Positions 21,936 to 32,904 of a stretch of DNA of 64,000 bases are shown here, piece by piece. Position 1 is the stretch's first letter; the number at the start of each line of letters is the position of its first letter. This DNA is from Ornithodoros turicata (Eukaryota > Arthropoda > Arachnida > Ixodida > Argasidae), in assembly GCF_037126465.1 (NCBI RefSeq), contig NW_026999323.1, positions 1-64,000 on the forward strand. The letters are read 5' to 3'. The translations under genes were made by a program, and so were the position numbers. A model generated the notes under the pieces. That model did not search any database. It was not told where the DNA came from and saw nothing but the letters and a program-made list of their open reading frames with translations.

Positions 21936-23335
21936 TCTGCTTTTGCTGACGAGGAACTCCATGATAGAAGAGTCGCTCGATGACGCTTCAACATAGATTA
22001 CCGCGCCGTAAGCGCAGGGACTAGCGTCAGCAAATATATGCATCTTCCTAGGCGTGGTCGTGCCCGAATATCCCAGGAATCGAGGGAGAGAGAGTTGCTC
22101 CAGTTCTGCCACTCCCACACACCAGTCCTTCCACACTGATTATATGTCCTCTGGCAGTGGATTATCCCAGTCTAGCTCCGCCTCCCAAATTCTTTGCTGC
22201 AGGATCTTCCCGGTAATTGTGAAGGGCGCAAGTAAGTCGAAAAGATCGTAGATCCTTGATATGGACTGTAAAATGAGCCTCTTGTCATTCGTATCGTTTG
22301 CAGCAAAGTGCAAAATAGCTGCGAGAAGACATCGTAGTTTGTCATTGCGTACGTCCCAGACAAGTCCCAGCACATTCTTGGTGTGATCTTGAGTCATCTC
22401 GACGGTTGTGCTGCCGTCGTTGAACATCTGGCGTAATAGGATCCCGTCATTGGTCACCCACTTCTTCACTTTCATGCCTGAGGCCTCAAATATTCGCAAA
22501 GTGTTCTGGTACAGAATCTCTGCGTCTGACGATGTTTCCACGCTGACCACCAAGTCGTCGACGTAGAAATGATCCTGTAGAAGCGCCGCGGTCTCAGGGT
22601 AGTCCCCTTCAGACTGCCGTAAGTGATGTCGAATAGTGGCGGAAAGAAGAAAGGGGCTGGACCTGGCTAACAAAGGGTACTCGAGTCATCCGCCAAGTTT
22701 CGATGTCCGGGAGGGTTTGCCGAGTAACCGGAGTCGTAGAATATCAAAGGAAACGTAATACGTCGGTGTCCTGCTTGTGAAGACCAATTTGTAGAAAGGA
22801 CTTCTCTATATCAGAAACAAGGCCGATGAGATGCATCCTGAACCTCAACAGCAAAGAATGAATGTCCGAATTCAGATTAGGATCCGCGTGTAGGACGCCA
22901 TTCAACGACAGAAAACTAGGTGCCTTTGACGAGGCGTCGAACACGATGCGTACATTAGTAGTCTCCCTTTCACGTCGGATCACTGCATGATGTGGGAGAT
23001 AATACTCCGGGCCAACCTTTGGCGCTGTGACATCTACGCGTTCAGCGTGACCGTTCTCGAGGTACTGGCGAATAACTTGGTCGTATTCGTTCATTACGGC
23101 CTGGTCTTTCAACAGAGTGTGGGTGGCTTTTCTTAGACGTACTTCAGCTGTTGTCTTGTTTGTCCCGACCCTAGAGACAAGGTTGTCCTTCCAAGGCAGC
23201 CCAACACTGTAGCGACCGTTCTCCTATAGAGTGCTGTCCTCGAATCTCTGTAGAACGGGATCTTTGCCCGGTGATTCTGCGACGTCGGCGATCCCGAGGT
23301 GCTCCAAGTCCCAGAATGACTGTAACCTCTCATCT
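21936..23335 (-). pseudogene. BEL reverse transcriptase with truncated RNase H
   Basis: The RT spans frames 22744-23112 and 22140-22673. Visible blocks are VRIVFDASSKAPSFLSLNG, VSDIEKSFLQIGLHKQD (motif A), SSPFLLSATIRHHLR (motif B region) and FYVDDLVVSVE (catalytic YVDD intact). The connection and the first RNase H block follow (21837-22136, with IFADASPCAYGAVIYVEAS). The RNase H then stops at FLVSKSRAS, and the reading passes directly into the integrase region, so the remaining RNase H and the connecting segment are deleted. A frame change also separates motifs A and B. Confidence 0.85.
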
Positions 23336-23378
23336 AAGTCGAATTGGGAGAAGCTAGAAACATCAACGTGGAAAGCGT

Positions 23379-24180
23379 TCACACCTCTGTCGAAGAACAA
23401 TCTCTCGCAGGACCTTGCAGAGTCCATCCGAAGGTTGTTTCGAGGGCGTTGAGGCTACCCCGAAGCCGCATTTGCTTGCCGGTGACAACCGCCTCGTAAA
23501 AGTCTGCGCCCAACAGAATGTTAATTTCTGTTGAGGGGACAGATGCCACGGCCACATCCGCTAACTGCATTCCAGTATCCCTGAGGGAATCGAGAGCCTT
23601 GATATCTACATGCGGAAGGTTACTGATGCATATTTCCTGTATTTCTAGATCTTCGAAGGGCACCTCCTGTGACGTGTACTGGGATCGGAGGGTCACACTG
23701 ACCCTGCTATGCAAGGGCTGTTTCCCTGCTTTTCCGACAGTGTTGATTGCCAGATCTTCCCTTCCCACGACCGGCAGCTGCATTTTCCGCGACAGCGGCT
23801 TCTTAATAAATGTCCATTTGGCTGCCGCCATCGATGAGAATACGAACGGGATTCCGTCGGCCATCAGTAGTGCAAAGTATGGCATACCCGTCTGCAGGAG
23901 CACGACCTGTGGGTATGGAGAACAGTGCTGCCATTTCCCGCTTGCTACGACGGTTCCATCCGTAGTCTTCTGACTCCCTTGCCTACATAGGACCGTCAAA
24001 TGCCGCCCGCTGCATCGTTCGCACTTCAGGCCCTTGACGGATCGACAAATTCTAGCGATGTGATTATCCTTTGCGAAACGGAAGCAGCTGCGGCTTCGAC
24101 GAAGCTGTTCTTCCAGGTCTGCCAGGTCAGCCTTTACATGGCACTTCCTGACGTCGTGATCCTTCCCACAAAAGAATCAA
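23379..24180 (-). pseudogene. BEL gag zinc knuckles and protease
   Basis: The frame 23379-23999 follows a short cysteine-rich region (about 24000-24180, with FFCGKDHD and CERCSGRH) typical of gag nucleocapsid in BEL elements. The aspartic protease active site reads IDGGSQ in an alternate frame near 23825-23842, so a frameshift lies within the protease. The downstream region, with INILLGADFYEAVVTGK and ETTFGWTLQGP, matches the conserved linker between protease and RT in BEL pol. Confidence 0.75.
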
Positions 24181-25621
24181 GAGTTACCTGCAGGTTCCTT
24201 GGTATTCGTTGGTTTAGATGGCTTACTGGGTTCAGCACCGAGTGCTGCGGCGGAGGGCAGTCGGTCCTGTGAATCTCGAGTGTGTTTGCCACCTCGACTC
24301 TGTAAACCGTTGAGGATCTTGTGTCCCTTCTGCCGCTGCGATGTGTTCCCTGCATTCAACCTCCATTTTGATGAAGTCTAGTAGCTTGCCCAGGACCCAT
24401 TCATGATGATCGTCTGCGGTTCTAATTGCTGTCGCGGCATCACTGTGAAGTCTCCTCTGAAATTAACGAATGCAACAACTCAGGGAAAAGAGGCGCTGAC
24501 GCCAGGAATCGAACCTGGGTCTTCTGATTTCCGACTCCTAGGTTAGGTATGGTGTAGTGGTAGCATATCTGACCGGAAATCAGAAGACCCAGGTTCGATT
24601 CCTGGCGTCAGCGCCTCTTTTCCCTGAGTTGTTGCATTCGTTAATTTCCGGGCGTATGAGGCTTACTTGTTTGTGTCGTCCCTAAGTGTGGTCTGCCTCG
24701 CCCAAATCTCGTTGTTTACCTCCTCTGAAAGCTCTGGACCAAGTCGACTGGAAGGGCCTGTTGTAATACCGGGTACAACAGCGAAGAATACGAACTCAAT
24801 CCGGTTCCCAACGCTTCCAAACTTCGGATATGCTCGCGCGCCGTGTCACGCAGACGTCTAAGATCAAAGACGTTTCGGGACGAACGAACATCCTGAATGG
24901 CTAACAGTTGCTTCAGATGGAACTGTATGAGCGGTTCTGGATTCCCGAATCGATCCTGTAGTATTTTGACCGCCGTGTCATACATGTCGCCTGTAAGTTG
25001 AAGCCCTTTAACGGAAGCTGCGGCTTCTCCCTTGAGGACAGACGACAAATACGACATCTTTTCATTGTTGGACAACGATGAACTACAGTGCACGATGGCC
25101 TCAAAGCGGATCCAGAGCTCCTGCCAATTCTCCATACTGCCGTCAAACTTGATGAGCTCTAGCTTCGGCAAATTAGGACGACGAGTAGAGCTCAGAATGG
25201 ATCCCGACGCCGTATCACCAGTACTTCCCGGTGGCGCAGCAGTACCGGTCTGGACTATTGCCGCGATCGTCGAGGGGAGAACGGAGGGGGTCTGGAAGCT
25301 GGGCTGAGGTACCATGCTCCTCCTTAATAGGCATGATATCGAGGCTGCGCGGTCCTGATATTCCAATACCTTGTCAAATTCGGCATCAGCTTGTTCAACG
25401 GTGAACAAGTTCTCCAGATTTCTGTCAACTTCTTACACAGAAGTAGCGAACGTCTTGATACGTTCGGTCAGTAGCTCGCAACGGCCAGCATGGTCCGCGG
25501 GAACATCGGTCGTCTCGAGCAGGCGTTCGGCCTCGTTGAGCACGGTTGGTAACCGCTGACGAAGGGATTTCCTCTTCGATAAAAGCAAGGACTTCGTGGC
25601 TTGTTCCTGCGGTTCCGTCAT
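24180..25621 (-). pseudogene. BEL gag, interrupted by a SINE-like hairpin
   Basis: Gag begins at a methionine at 25621 and carries one in-frame TAA at 25433-25435. It continues through 24731 with LPKLELIKFDGSMENWQELW, the gag signature shared with the plus-strand BEL. At 24730 the frame is broken by the 24463-24719 insertion, and on the far side the same frame resumes with DDHHEWVLGKLLDF. Removing the insertion and one copy of its 11-bp target repeat would bring the two parts into one frame, so the insertion happened in a copy that still had gag continuity there. Gag would package element RNA in virus-like particles. Confidence 0.8.
24463..24719 (+). mobile_element. tRNA-like SINE with 5' inverted snap-back copy
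   Basis: The insertion is flanked by identical 11-bp direct repeats CTCCTCTGAAA (24452-24462 and 24720-24730). Inside, 24459-24533 and 24574-24648 are perfect 75-base inverted copies separated by 40 bases. The plus-oriented copy contains a tRNA-like part: box A-like GGTGTAGTGGTAGCATATC at about 24550, an anticodon-like stem and loop, and box B GGTTCGATTCC with a canonical five-pair T stem at 24590-24606. Acceptor-stem pairing is lost. A 71-base tail (24649-24719) follows. The left part is therefore an inverted duplicate of the head and body joined to the 5' end, the layout expected if first-strand cDNA folded back and copied itself during integration. No protein is encoded. Confidence 0.8.
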
Positions 25622-25646
25622 CCTGCAGGACTTGGAATGTCCACCT

Positions 25647-25663
25647 CCCTGGTTTCGGCACCA
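25647..25663 (-). other. primer-binding site of the minus-strand BEL element
   Basis: On the minus strand TGGTGCCGAAACCAGGG lies 8 bases from the 5' LTR. A tRNA 3' end with CCA would pair here; I do not assign the tRNA. The same core occurs in the plus-strand BEL at 42116. Confidence 0.8.
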
Positions 25664-25671
25664 GTGTATAA

Positions 25672-25807
25672 TGTTGAGGAAGGGCAGGGACGACAGACAG
25701 CAGGAGAAAGTAGACTTTATACTGCTCCAAAACAAAACCGAGAATGCTCGCTCATGCACATAACATGCCTGTCTATAAGGTGCGCAGTAGCTTCATCTTC
25801 CTTAACA
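25672..25807 (-). repeat. 5' LTR of the minus-strand BEL element
   Basis: It starts TGTTGAGGAAG and ends CTTCCTTAACA on the plus strand. It is 136 bases long and aligns along its length to the 161-base partner at 20541 with scattered differences. Confidence 0.9.
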
Positions 25808-28675
25808 CCCTTCTTGAAAAACAGTATAAAAAGCCAGACAAAAACCTTTTTTTTTCTATAATTTAACTCCAACTCCAACTCCAACCCTTTACTGAACAGT
25901 GTTTTGAAGCAGAGTTTTATGTCTATACTTAACGAAAAACAAATTAAATAATAGTTCTGCATGGCTGCCGGTTCGGAGCGTCCTGAATCGCAGAAGGACC
26001 GGGGGCTGTAGAGGGGATTTGTTTATGCTGGCTCGATTACTACTCGCGACTAAGGATGCTCGGAAGCAGCCGCCATGGAGAATTATATCTTTTGCTTTCC
26101 TGATTTGTTGAAAACGGGAGGCGCACGATTTTTTTGCCACTATGAATTGCCTATACAGAATGTTCTCCAATACGCTTCGCGACTTCGCAAGTCAAGGATT
26201 TCACAGTTCAGGGAACCGAGAAGGCATTAAAGGTGTCCGTTGCTCGATACAGAGATACATATTTAAAATGCAAGGAAGATTGCATTGTCAAATTCCGTTT
26301 TAGCGTTGCGAAGCAAGTGTGGCCATGTGCGGAGCACATGCATCTACAGATGGCGAGAGGACGGTTAGATTCAACTCTTTAAGGCATATTTCACACTACC
26401 CTCTTTCATGCAGGCAAATCGGGCCCATTGGAATCAACTGAGTTCTTATTTGCGAACCATAACGGGCGAGAAAACAGTTATGTGGAATGGTCCTAGTGCG
26501 AACACACTTACCGAGAGGGCCGCAAGAGGGGCCGTGCCCACCTTGCTCCCCTCCCTTTGTTGCAAATTGCAACAAAGGGTGTAGTATAAAAGCCAATTTA
26601 CAGATTATGTTAGTAACCATTTCAAAAATAGAAGTAACGCTGGGGAAAATATACGGGCGAATATAGTAATCTGTAGAGAACTCTTGCCATATAGAGCTCG
26701 TTTTATTCACTTTAGCCAATCTCTTCAATGGCGTCAACTCAACTCCGAAGCCTGTAAAGTAAGGGCAACGTTTTTTTCTCATATACCGAAAGCGCATTTC
26801 ACGTTTTCCTCATTCTCCTGGAAGTTACATTCCCGAATGTACACTGATACGATGATAATGTCCGAACAGAATCGCCTGCAGAGAGGCAGACACACATATT
26901 CGGTAAAGAATGATGGAAAGTGCTACCAGGTACACAATAGTTAAAAACCAGGACTAGTGTACCCGAAACGGGAAGAGGAGGGAGGACGATAGTTAGGATG
27001 AGTGAGGAGCACGTTTACGTATCTTAAAGCGTGCTGGGCCTTAGCAGGGCCGGGGTTCCGCTTGTCCTTTTCCTCACGAAGAGCGTCCGCTCGAAATATC
27101 AAGCATCCTAAGTATCGTCCTTCCACTCTTTATTCCCTTTTTAGTCACACTAGTTCCGGCTTTTACTCTTGTGATTCGGTAGAGATGCAGGCAAATTACC
27201 GTGGTAATTGTCATTGTATTAGCAATCCAAATACCACTGAAGTAGGGAGTGTACTTCTTAGTGGAATGAGGTAAACCTAACAGGAAACTTTTCTTCTTTA
27301 CGGCAAACAACGGTTACATCACCTTTGCAACTTTCCTGGTCATGTTCAAGAAATTCAATTTCTCGTGAGTAAAATTTGAGAAAATTGTAGTACATGGCAA
27401 GAGCTCTCTACGAACAAATGTCGTTGACCGCGTAGGAGAGAAAAAAACGAAACACGTTTGCCGGTTGAAGTATACTTGCTGTATCGAAACAAACCCTCTA
27501 ATTACAAAAAAAAAAAGAAAGAAAAAGAGAACAGAAAAGAAAACGAGCGATTTTATGTATAGCACACTTTGATCTCTCTTGTTTTCACACTGTTAGTGAG
27601 ACACCCTCCATGCAGTAGAGTCCCCGTACGAATTCCAGATATGCACGGGCTACTCATCCGTTCACTTATAAGTATCTATAGATCTTGTATCTAGAGATAC
27701 AACTGAAACTGTTTCCTAAGAAGTTATCAGAATAAAGTGCGAAACGCGCAGGTAAGTAATGGGTTGACATGAAGAGGTTTTAGAATGGTTTCACATAACG
27801 CGAAATGACATCCTGAGATGTGGCACTACACATTGATTCAGACACACAATACCCCAAACCAAAGAACAACCGTCTATTAGCATTACAGCGCCACGAAACC
27901 ACGATGCTCCTCAGGCAATAAGTTCATGTGAATCAATTCCACAAGTAACTTCATTATCTTATTCGTTCTAAAATGTATTCTTTGGCGACGGAAGAGCTGT
28001 AGTAAACAACATTTACTGTCTTAACAGTCAGTGGATGTACCTTTGTCCGTGATTCACAACTGAAGACACCATTGTGAGTAAATAAAACCCAAATGAATCT
28101 CGTAGTAAGCAGGCTCAAATGAAAGGCGCCACAAACACTTTCCCTAAGCACTAGCAACTCGTGCTACTGAACTCGAAGAAAGTTGCAGAAAGTAACGTCA
28201 ACATCATCCTCTGAAAGAATCATGCAGACACAGCGAGGTCCAACATGTACATTTTCCATGTCCATTTTCACATGTATTAGCCTATTCGCCGCGTGAAACC
28301 CCCCGGGCTGCCATCCGCAGAAATATTCAGTCCAATTCCGATCGAACCCGTATTTTGTTGTAGCGGCGGCTGTCGCCTGTGATGTTTCCTTCTGCGCGAT
28401 TTTGCCTGCCTTTATTCACCTGAAATGCACGCTCTGCCCAGGGGCCTCTTCCTATTGAATGGAATCTACCGAGATTTACAATATATTTTTTTTACTCTTC
28501 CAGTATTTCCATGATAATTTTGACCGTCACAGCACAAGGTAACGTTAGCTTGAGGGACCACTTACAACACTAAACAATTTACTGAAGGCAGGCAATGCAC
28601 GAGTTTTCTGCCTCAACTATTCTTTGTCCTTGTTCAGTTTTGACCCTTCACCGACTCTGGGGTGCTGCTTCAGGG
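25808..28675. other. no recognisable feature
   Basis: About 2.9 kb without recognised genes or elements. A 27-base palindrome (26553-26579, CCCTTTGTTGCAA and its complement) is the only clear structure. The 133-codon minus frame 26396-26797 has no known motif. Confidence 0.35.
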
Positions 28676-29030
28676 TGTATACCTAATTCCCGGACTTTCC
28701 CAGGTTTTCCCTGATCATTTCAGTCAAATTCCCTGACAAAAACAAAAGTGAACTTGATGCCTGCTTCTACGTTTTGATGCAGATGCCTCGTAACAGACCA
28801 TGTATTAAGTATTAGTGAGGCTATCCTACTTTCCTGCCCCAGAGATTGTCGTACTGGCGAAGTACTCGCGGTAACTCTGCACTCTCGATTAGCCATGCAT
28901 CATCACGGCACTTGTCTGCGATTTTCCCTGACTTCAGCTGCTTTTTGGCCAAATTCCCTGATGATATCCTGACTTTTCCAATCACATCAAAGTTTCCTGA
29001 CAATTCCCTGACTTTCAGGCTGGTAGACAG
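28676..29030. repeat. TTCCCTGA-rich interspersed repeat
   Basis: The words TTCCCTGAC, CCTGACTTT and CCAGGTTTTCCCTGA recur irregularly in two patches (28690-28740 and 28918-29015). Repeats of this wording are widespread in arthropod genomes. No coding capacity or clear termini are visible. It abuts the left end of the large foldback structure. Confidence 0.5.
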
Positions 29031-29077
29031 CCTCTGCAATGCTCCGTATAGGCCTAATTATTCCTTTGTTGTTCGAC

Positions 29078-29240
29078 TTTCATTATTTTTAATCCTCATT
29101 TCACATAATTTATTCCGTTTCTCATGCAATTTAATCCAAGTGCCTATGTGTGGGCTACATGACTTTTTTGTGTGTATTTTGGGACATTTACCATGTGTAC
29201 GCATATTGCACATGCTTTTCACTAATATTGTGGGTTTCTG
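29078..29240 (+). repeat. left outer arm of the large foldback
   Basis: Inverted partner of 37794-37954. It shares TTTCATTATTTTTAATCCTC at its outer end and ACTAATATT-TGGGTTTCTG at its inner end, with small indels between. Confidence 0.8.
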
Positions 29241-29487
29241 CTTTTCCATGTGTATGGATATTGTCCATGCTTTTCATTAGATATGTGGGTTCCTGCAGTG
29301 TAATGGGATACCGTGGGATCGCCAATCTTCATTACGATATTGTGGGACTAATTCCATGTATATGGGTATTATACCCATGTTTTTCATTCAAAATCCAGGG
29401 TTCTGCTATTATAGCGGGATACTGTAGGACTATCTATGTGGATTAGCATATTGTAGGACTATTTCCCATGCTTTGGTATTATCCATG

Positions 29488-32458
29488 CTCCCATAGTCCT
29501 CTCATGCCAATATCTCTGTTGTTTACACTAATACTAGATCGTTGTTGAAGCATCGCGATGAACTTTCTTCTTTGATTGATTCATGTGATGCTGATTTCGT
29601 GTTTTTAACTGAAACATGGCTGTCAGCCAAAGTGTCTAGTCATGAATTGTTTCTGTGTCACAAACGTTACAATGTATATCGTGCAGACAGAGGTCTTAGG
29701 GCAGGTGGGGGCGTACTTATAGCTGTTGCTGAAGGGATTGTATCCTCGATAATTAGCTTCCCCACAGACCTTGAAATGATATGGGTTTCTGTAACCCATA
29801 ATTTCAAACGTATCGTACTTGGAGTGTGTTATCGTCCTCCATCTTCGGCCTCAACCTTTGTCAATGAGTTGCATGATGCGTTAAATGTCCTCGTGAATAG
29901 ATTTCCCGGATGTCCTATGCTCTTAGTGGGTGACTTTAATTACCCGAATATTAACTGGCTTGATGTCGTGCCCCAGGCAGCTCAGTCGCCTGTGCAATTG
30001 AATGCATTTGTAAACATGTGTCACGATTTCAATCTTTATCAGCTTGTACACTGCCCGACAAGAATAACATCCACAAGTGCAAATATCATTGACCTTGTTC
30101 TGACATCTGCACCTGAACTTGTCACTAATTTATCTTGCATAGATGGGATTAGTGATCACTCCGTTATTCACTTCTTTATTAACATTCCAATACAAAAGCG
30201 CGTGTCAAGGATGAAGCCCATCAGGAATTACAACAGAGCTAACTTTACAGATATTAACAATGAGCTCAGTGTTTTCCTGGATACATTTATCACGGATTTC
30301 ACTTCTCGCTCTGTTGAGCATAACTGGTCACTATTCAAAGCCAAAGCTTTAGAACTCATCAACAAACACATTCCTCTCGTATACATACATTCCAACTCAA
30401 AGCTTCCGTGGTACACCAGACATATTAATCGACTCTGTAATAGGAAGAAGCGACTTTTCAAAGCGGCCAAAGCGTCCCAATGCGCCACCAAATGGAGTAG
30501 ATATCATGAGACCGCTTCTCAGTACAAAAACGCCATTAAGGAAGCTAAGGCACACTTTTTTTCCGTCTCATTGCCAGACATGCTTAAAAATAACTTGAAA
30601 CAGTTCTGGAATACAGTTAATAACCATCAGCAGCGCAACTCCTGCATAACCTTAATCGACTCATCCGACGAGCCAATCCCTCCCCTTGAGTGTGCAGATG
30701 TGTTTAATAATGTTTTTTGTGGTGTGTTTTCTCACACTGCAATAACCGTCCTACCTCACATTCCTACTTCGAATCACGTTGTCATGGAACCCATTGCCAT
30801 TGATCCCTACGGGATTAAAACGGTCATCGAGTCGTTAAGGCTGTCATCAAGTTCCGGTGCAGATGGTATCAATTCAAAGTTCCTAAAAAATACTTCTTGT
30901 TATTCTTCATTAATGTTATCTATGATTTACAAGCAGTCATTAGAAGATGGTTGTCTTCCGAGCGACTGGAAAACTGGAAAGGTAGTTCCCCTTCACAAAT
31001 CCGGTGACAAACACTCCCCAGCCAATTATCGTCCAATATCTCTTACCAGCATCTCATGCAAAGTTCTTGAGCATGTCATATATTCCCACTTGGTACAGTT
31101 CCTCGAATCCAACTCTTTCTTTCATCATAGTCAACATGGATTTCGGAAATCATTTTCCTGCGAAACTCAACTGGTGTCATTCGTGCACGACTTAAGCTTT
31201 GTTCTTGACCAAGGGTCCCAGACCGACTGCATATTCCTTGACTTCTCCAAGGCATTTGATAAAGTATCGCACCGTCTCCTACTTCATAAACTCGGTGCAC
31301 TCAACATTGATACTAACGTACTGTCCTGGCTGCATTGCTTCCTTTCTGATAGGAGCCAATACGTAACCATTAACGACGCTGATTCTTGTCTAGCTCCCGT
31401 ACTATCTGGTGTGCCCCAGGGTTCCGTGCTTGGTCCTCTCCTTTTCCTAATCTACATTAACGACCTGCCGCAGTGTATTTCGTCATCGTCTATTTGTCTA
31501 TTCGCCGATGATTGTGTTCTATACAAAGAAATTTTACAGGAGTCTGATGCCCTGCTTCTTCAGTCTGATCTTAATAACATATTAACATGGTGCCACACTT
31601 GGAGCATGGAACTCAATATTAACAAATGTAAACACATGAGAATAACACGAGTCCGTGGACACTGCCAGTCGTACACTCTTGATAACTTTACATTAGATTT
31701 GGTTCTTTCCTACAAATACCTGGGCGTCTTCATCTCATCTGATTTGTCTTGGAAAGCACATGTCGAGTATGTTGTAAGCAACGCTAACCGTACTTTGGGT
31801 TATCTTAGGCGCACCTTTCATCAGGCACCTCAGCATCTGAAGTTATCCTTGTACACATCCATTGTCCGTCCGAAGCTTGAATATGCTGTTTCGGTCTGGG
31901 ATCCAGGTTCATCAGTCCTTGTTCAGGCCATTGAAACCATTCAGAACAGGGCTGCCCGCTTCATATTTGGCAACTACCAACGCACAGCCAGCGTAACCTC
32001 CATGAAACGTAACCTGCAGCTTACTAACCTAGCTTCCAGACGAAAAATTTCCCGTCTGTGCCTGTTCCATAAAATTTACTACCATAACGATAGCTTGCGA
32101 TCTCGCTTTATTTTTCCGCCCGCGTACATATCAAACCGCACTGACCATCGTCAAAAGGTCCACATTCCATCTTGTTCAACCAAGACTCACGCTGACTCAT
32201 TTTTCTACCGTACTGCCGTCGACTGGAACAACCTCCCCGGTTCACTAACGTCAATCTCGCCCATTGCTCAGTTCAAAAGTGTCATTAGTGATTTTATTGC
32301 ATTGTAATCATCTTCGTTGTTTTGACATCATTGTTATATTTTGTACTCAGTTTTGTTTGTTCGATTGTTTTTGCTTCTGTAACCCATTTATTCTAACTAC
32401 CACTCCCCTCTGTAACGCGCAAGCCCTGAGGGTATTTAAATAAATAAATAAATAAATA
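29488..32458 (+). mobile_element. CR1-group non-LTR retrotransposon, 5'-truncated, 12-bp target duplication
   Basis: The element is flanked by identical 12-bp repeats GTATTATCCATG (29476-29487 and 32459-32470), which come from the surrounding foldback repeat. It begins inside the endonuclease domain and ends with a 150-base untranslated region closing in (AAAT)n at about 32438-32458, typical of the CR1/L2 group, which uses short tandem 3' repeats rather than poly(A). The coding region is open over more than 920 codons, so the insertion is fairly recent. The group assignment rests on the RT and 3'-end features; the exact family is not determined. Confidence 0.85.
29542..32307 (+). CDS. endonuclease-reverse transcriptase (ORF2) of the CR1-group element
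   Basis: A continuous frame of 921 codons, with the same frame open a few codons further upstream (YTNTRSLL), so the ORF-track start is arbitrary and the true N-terminus is lost. The apurinic-type endonuclease lacks roughly its first 40 residues but retains FLTETWL (catalytic glutamate), GDFNYPNINW at about residue 128 and ISDHSVIHFF. The RT shows ANYRPISLTS, FLDFSKAFDKV at about 566 (motif A), GVPQGSVLGPLLFLIYIND (motif B), LFADDCVLY at about 653 (motif C, FADD intact) and KYLGVFIS. The C-terminal region with ARFIFGNY and VDWNNLP is typical of the group. It would nick target DNA and copy its RNA there. All RT catalytic residues are present, but the truncated endonuclease and missing 5' end should prevent autonomous activity. 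Confidence 0.9.
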   Translation: MLKHRDELSSLIDSCDADFVFLTETWLSAKVSSHELFLCHKRYNVYRADRGLRAGGGVLIAVAEGIVSSIISFPTDLEMIWVSVTHNFKRIVLGVCYRPPSSASTFVNELHDALNVLVNRFPGCPMLLVGDFNYPNINWLDVVPQAAQSPVQLNAFVNMCHDFNLYQLVHCPTRITSTSANIIDLVLTSAPELVTNLSCIDGISDHSVIHFFINIPIQKRVSRMKPIRNYNRANFTDINNELSVFLDTFITDFTSRSVEHNWSLFKAKALELINKHIPLVYIHSNSKLPWYTRHINRLCNRKKRLFKAAKASQCATKWSRYHETASQYKNAIKEAKAHFFSVSLPDMLKNNLKQFWNTVNNHQQRNSCITLIDSSDEPIPPLECADVFNNVFCGVFSHTAITVLPHIPTSNHVVMEPIAIDPYGIKTVIESLRLSSSSGADGINSKFLKNTSCYSSLMLSMIYKQSLEDGCLPSDWKTGKVVPLHKSGDKHSPANYRPISLTSISCKVLEHVIYSHLVQFLESNSFFHHSQHGFRKSFSCETQLVSFVHDLSFVLDQGSQTDCIFLDFSKAFDKVSHRLLLHKLGALNIDTNVLSWLHCFLSDRSQYVTINDADSCLAPVLSGVPQGSVLGPLLFLIYINDLPQCISSSSICLFADDCVLYKEILQESDALLLQSDLNNILTWCHTWSMELNINKCKHMRITRVRGHCQSYTLDNFTLDLVLSYKYLGVFISSDLSWKAHVEYVVSNANRTLGYLRRTFHQAPQHLKLSLYTSIVRPKLEYAVSVWDPGSSVLVQAIETIQNRAARFIFGNYQRTASVTSMKRNLQLTNLASRRKISRLCLFHKIYYHNDSLRSRFIFPPAYISNRTDHRQKVHIPSCSTKTHADSFFYRTAVDWNNLPGSLTSISPIAQFKSVISDFIAL

Positions 32459-32904
32459 GTATTATCCATGTTTTTCGTTAAATATGTGGGTTTCTGCACT
32501 GTAATAGGACAGTGTGTGACTGGCAATCTTGATTAGGATATCCTGGGACAATAAGCATGTCTATGATCGACAGTCCCGCAGTATCCCATTAAGGTGCAGA
32601 AACCCCCATATTTAATGAAAATCATGGGTAATACCCGCACTCAAATGAATACTCCCTCAATATTTCAAGCAACGTTGACGGTCCCACTGTATCCCATTAC
32701 AGTACAGGAACCCGTATTTTTAATCAAAATCATGTGCAATATCCGTAGGCATGAGAATTGTCTCAAAATACCCTAATCAAGATTGACAGTCCCGCAGTAT
32801 CCCATTAGAGCAAAAACCCGCGCTTTTAATGAAAGGCGCGGGGAATACCCATAGACACGTTTGTAGTCCTAGGATATCGTAATGAAGATTGCAAGTCCAA
32901 CAGC

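Larger units (their letters stand above)
20541..25807 (-). mobile_element. BEL/Pao retrotransposon, decayed, with both LTRs
   Basis: A nearly full-structure minus-strand BEL element: LTRs at both ends, primer-binding site next to the 5' LTR, polypurine tract next to the 3' LTR, and gag, protease, RT and integrase in order. The flanks share CCCT on both sides as a short target duplication. The body carries a nonsense codon in gag, several pol frameshifts, a tRNA-like hairpin insertion in gag (24463-24719) and a deletion that joins the start of RNase H to the integrase region near 21925. The LTRs differ in length (161 versus 136 bp). It is therefore old and inactive. It is a separate family from the plus-strand BEL at 41884-46642, although the two share the primer-binding core TGGTGCCGAAACC. 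Confidence 0.9.

Noticed and set aside
24541..24612. A tRNA gene with a serine-like GGA anticodon
   Set aside because: Box A, box B and the T stem are good, but acceptor-stem pairing is lost, position 33 is not T, a serine tRNA would need a long variable arm, and the sequence sits in an insertion with target repeats. It is a tRNA-derived SINE.
26396..26797. A 133-codon minus-strand frame
   Set aside because: No known domain or splice context; it includes a palindrome that would be odd in coding sequence.
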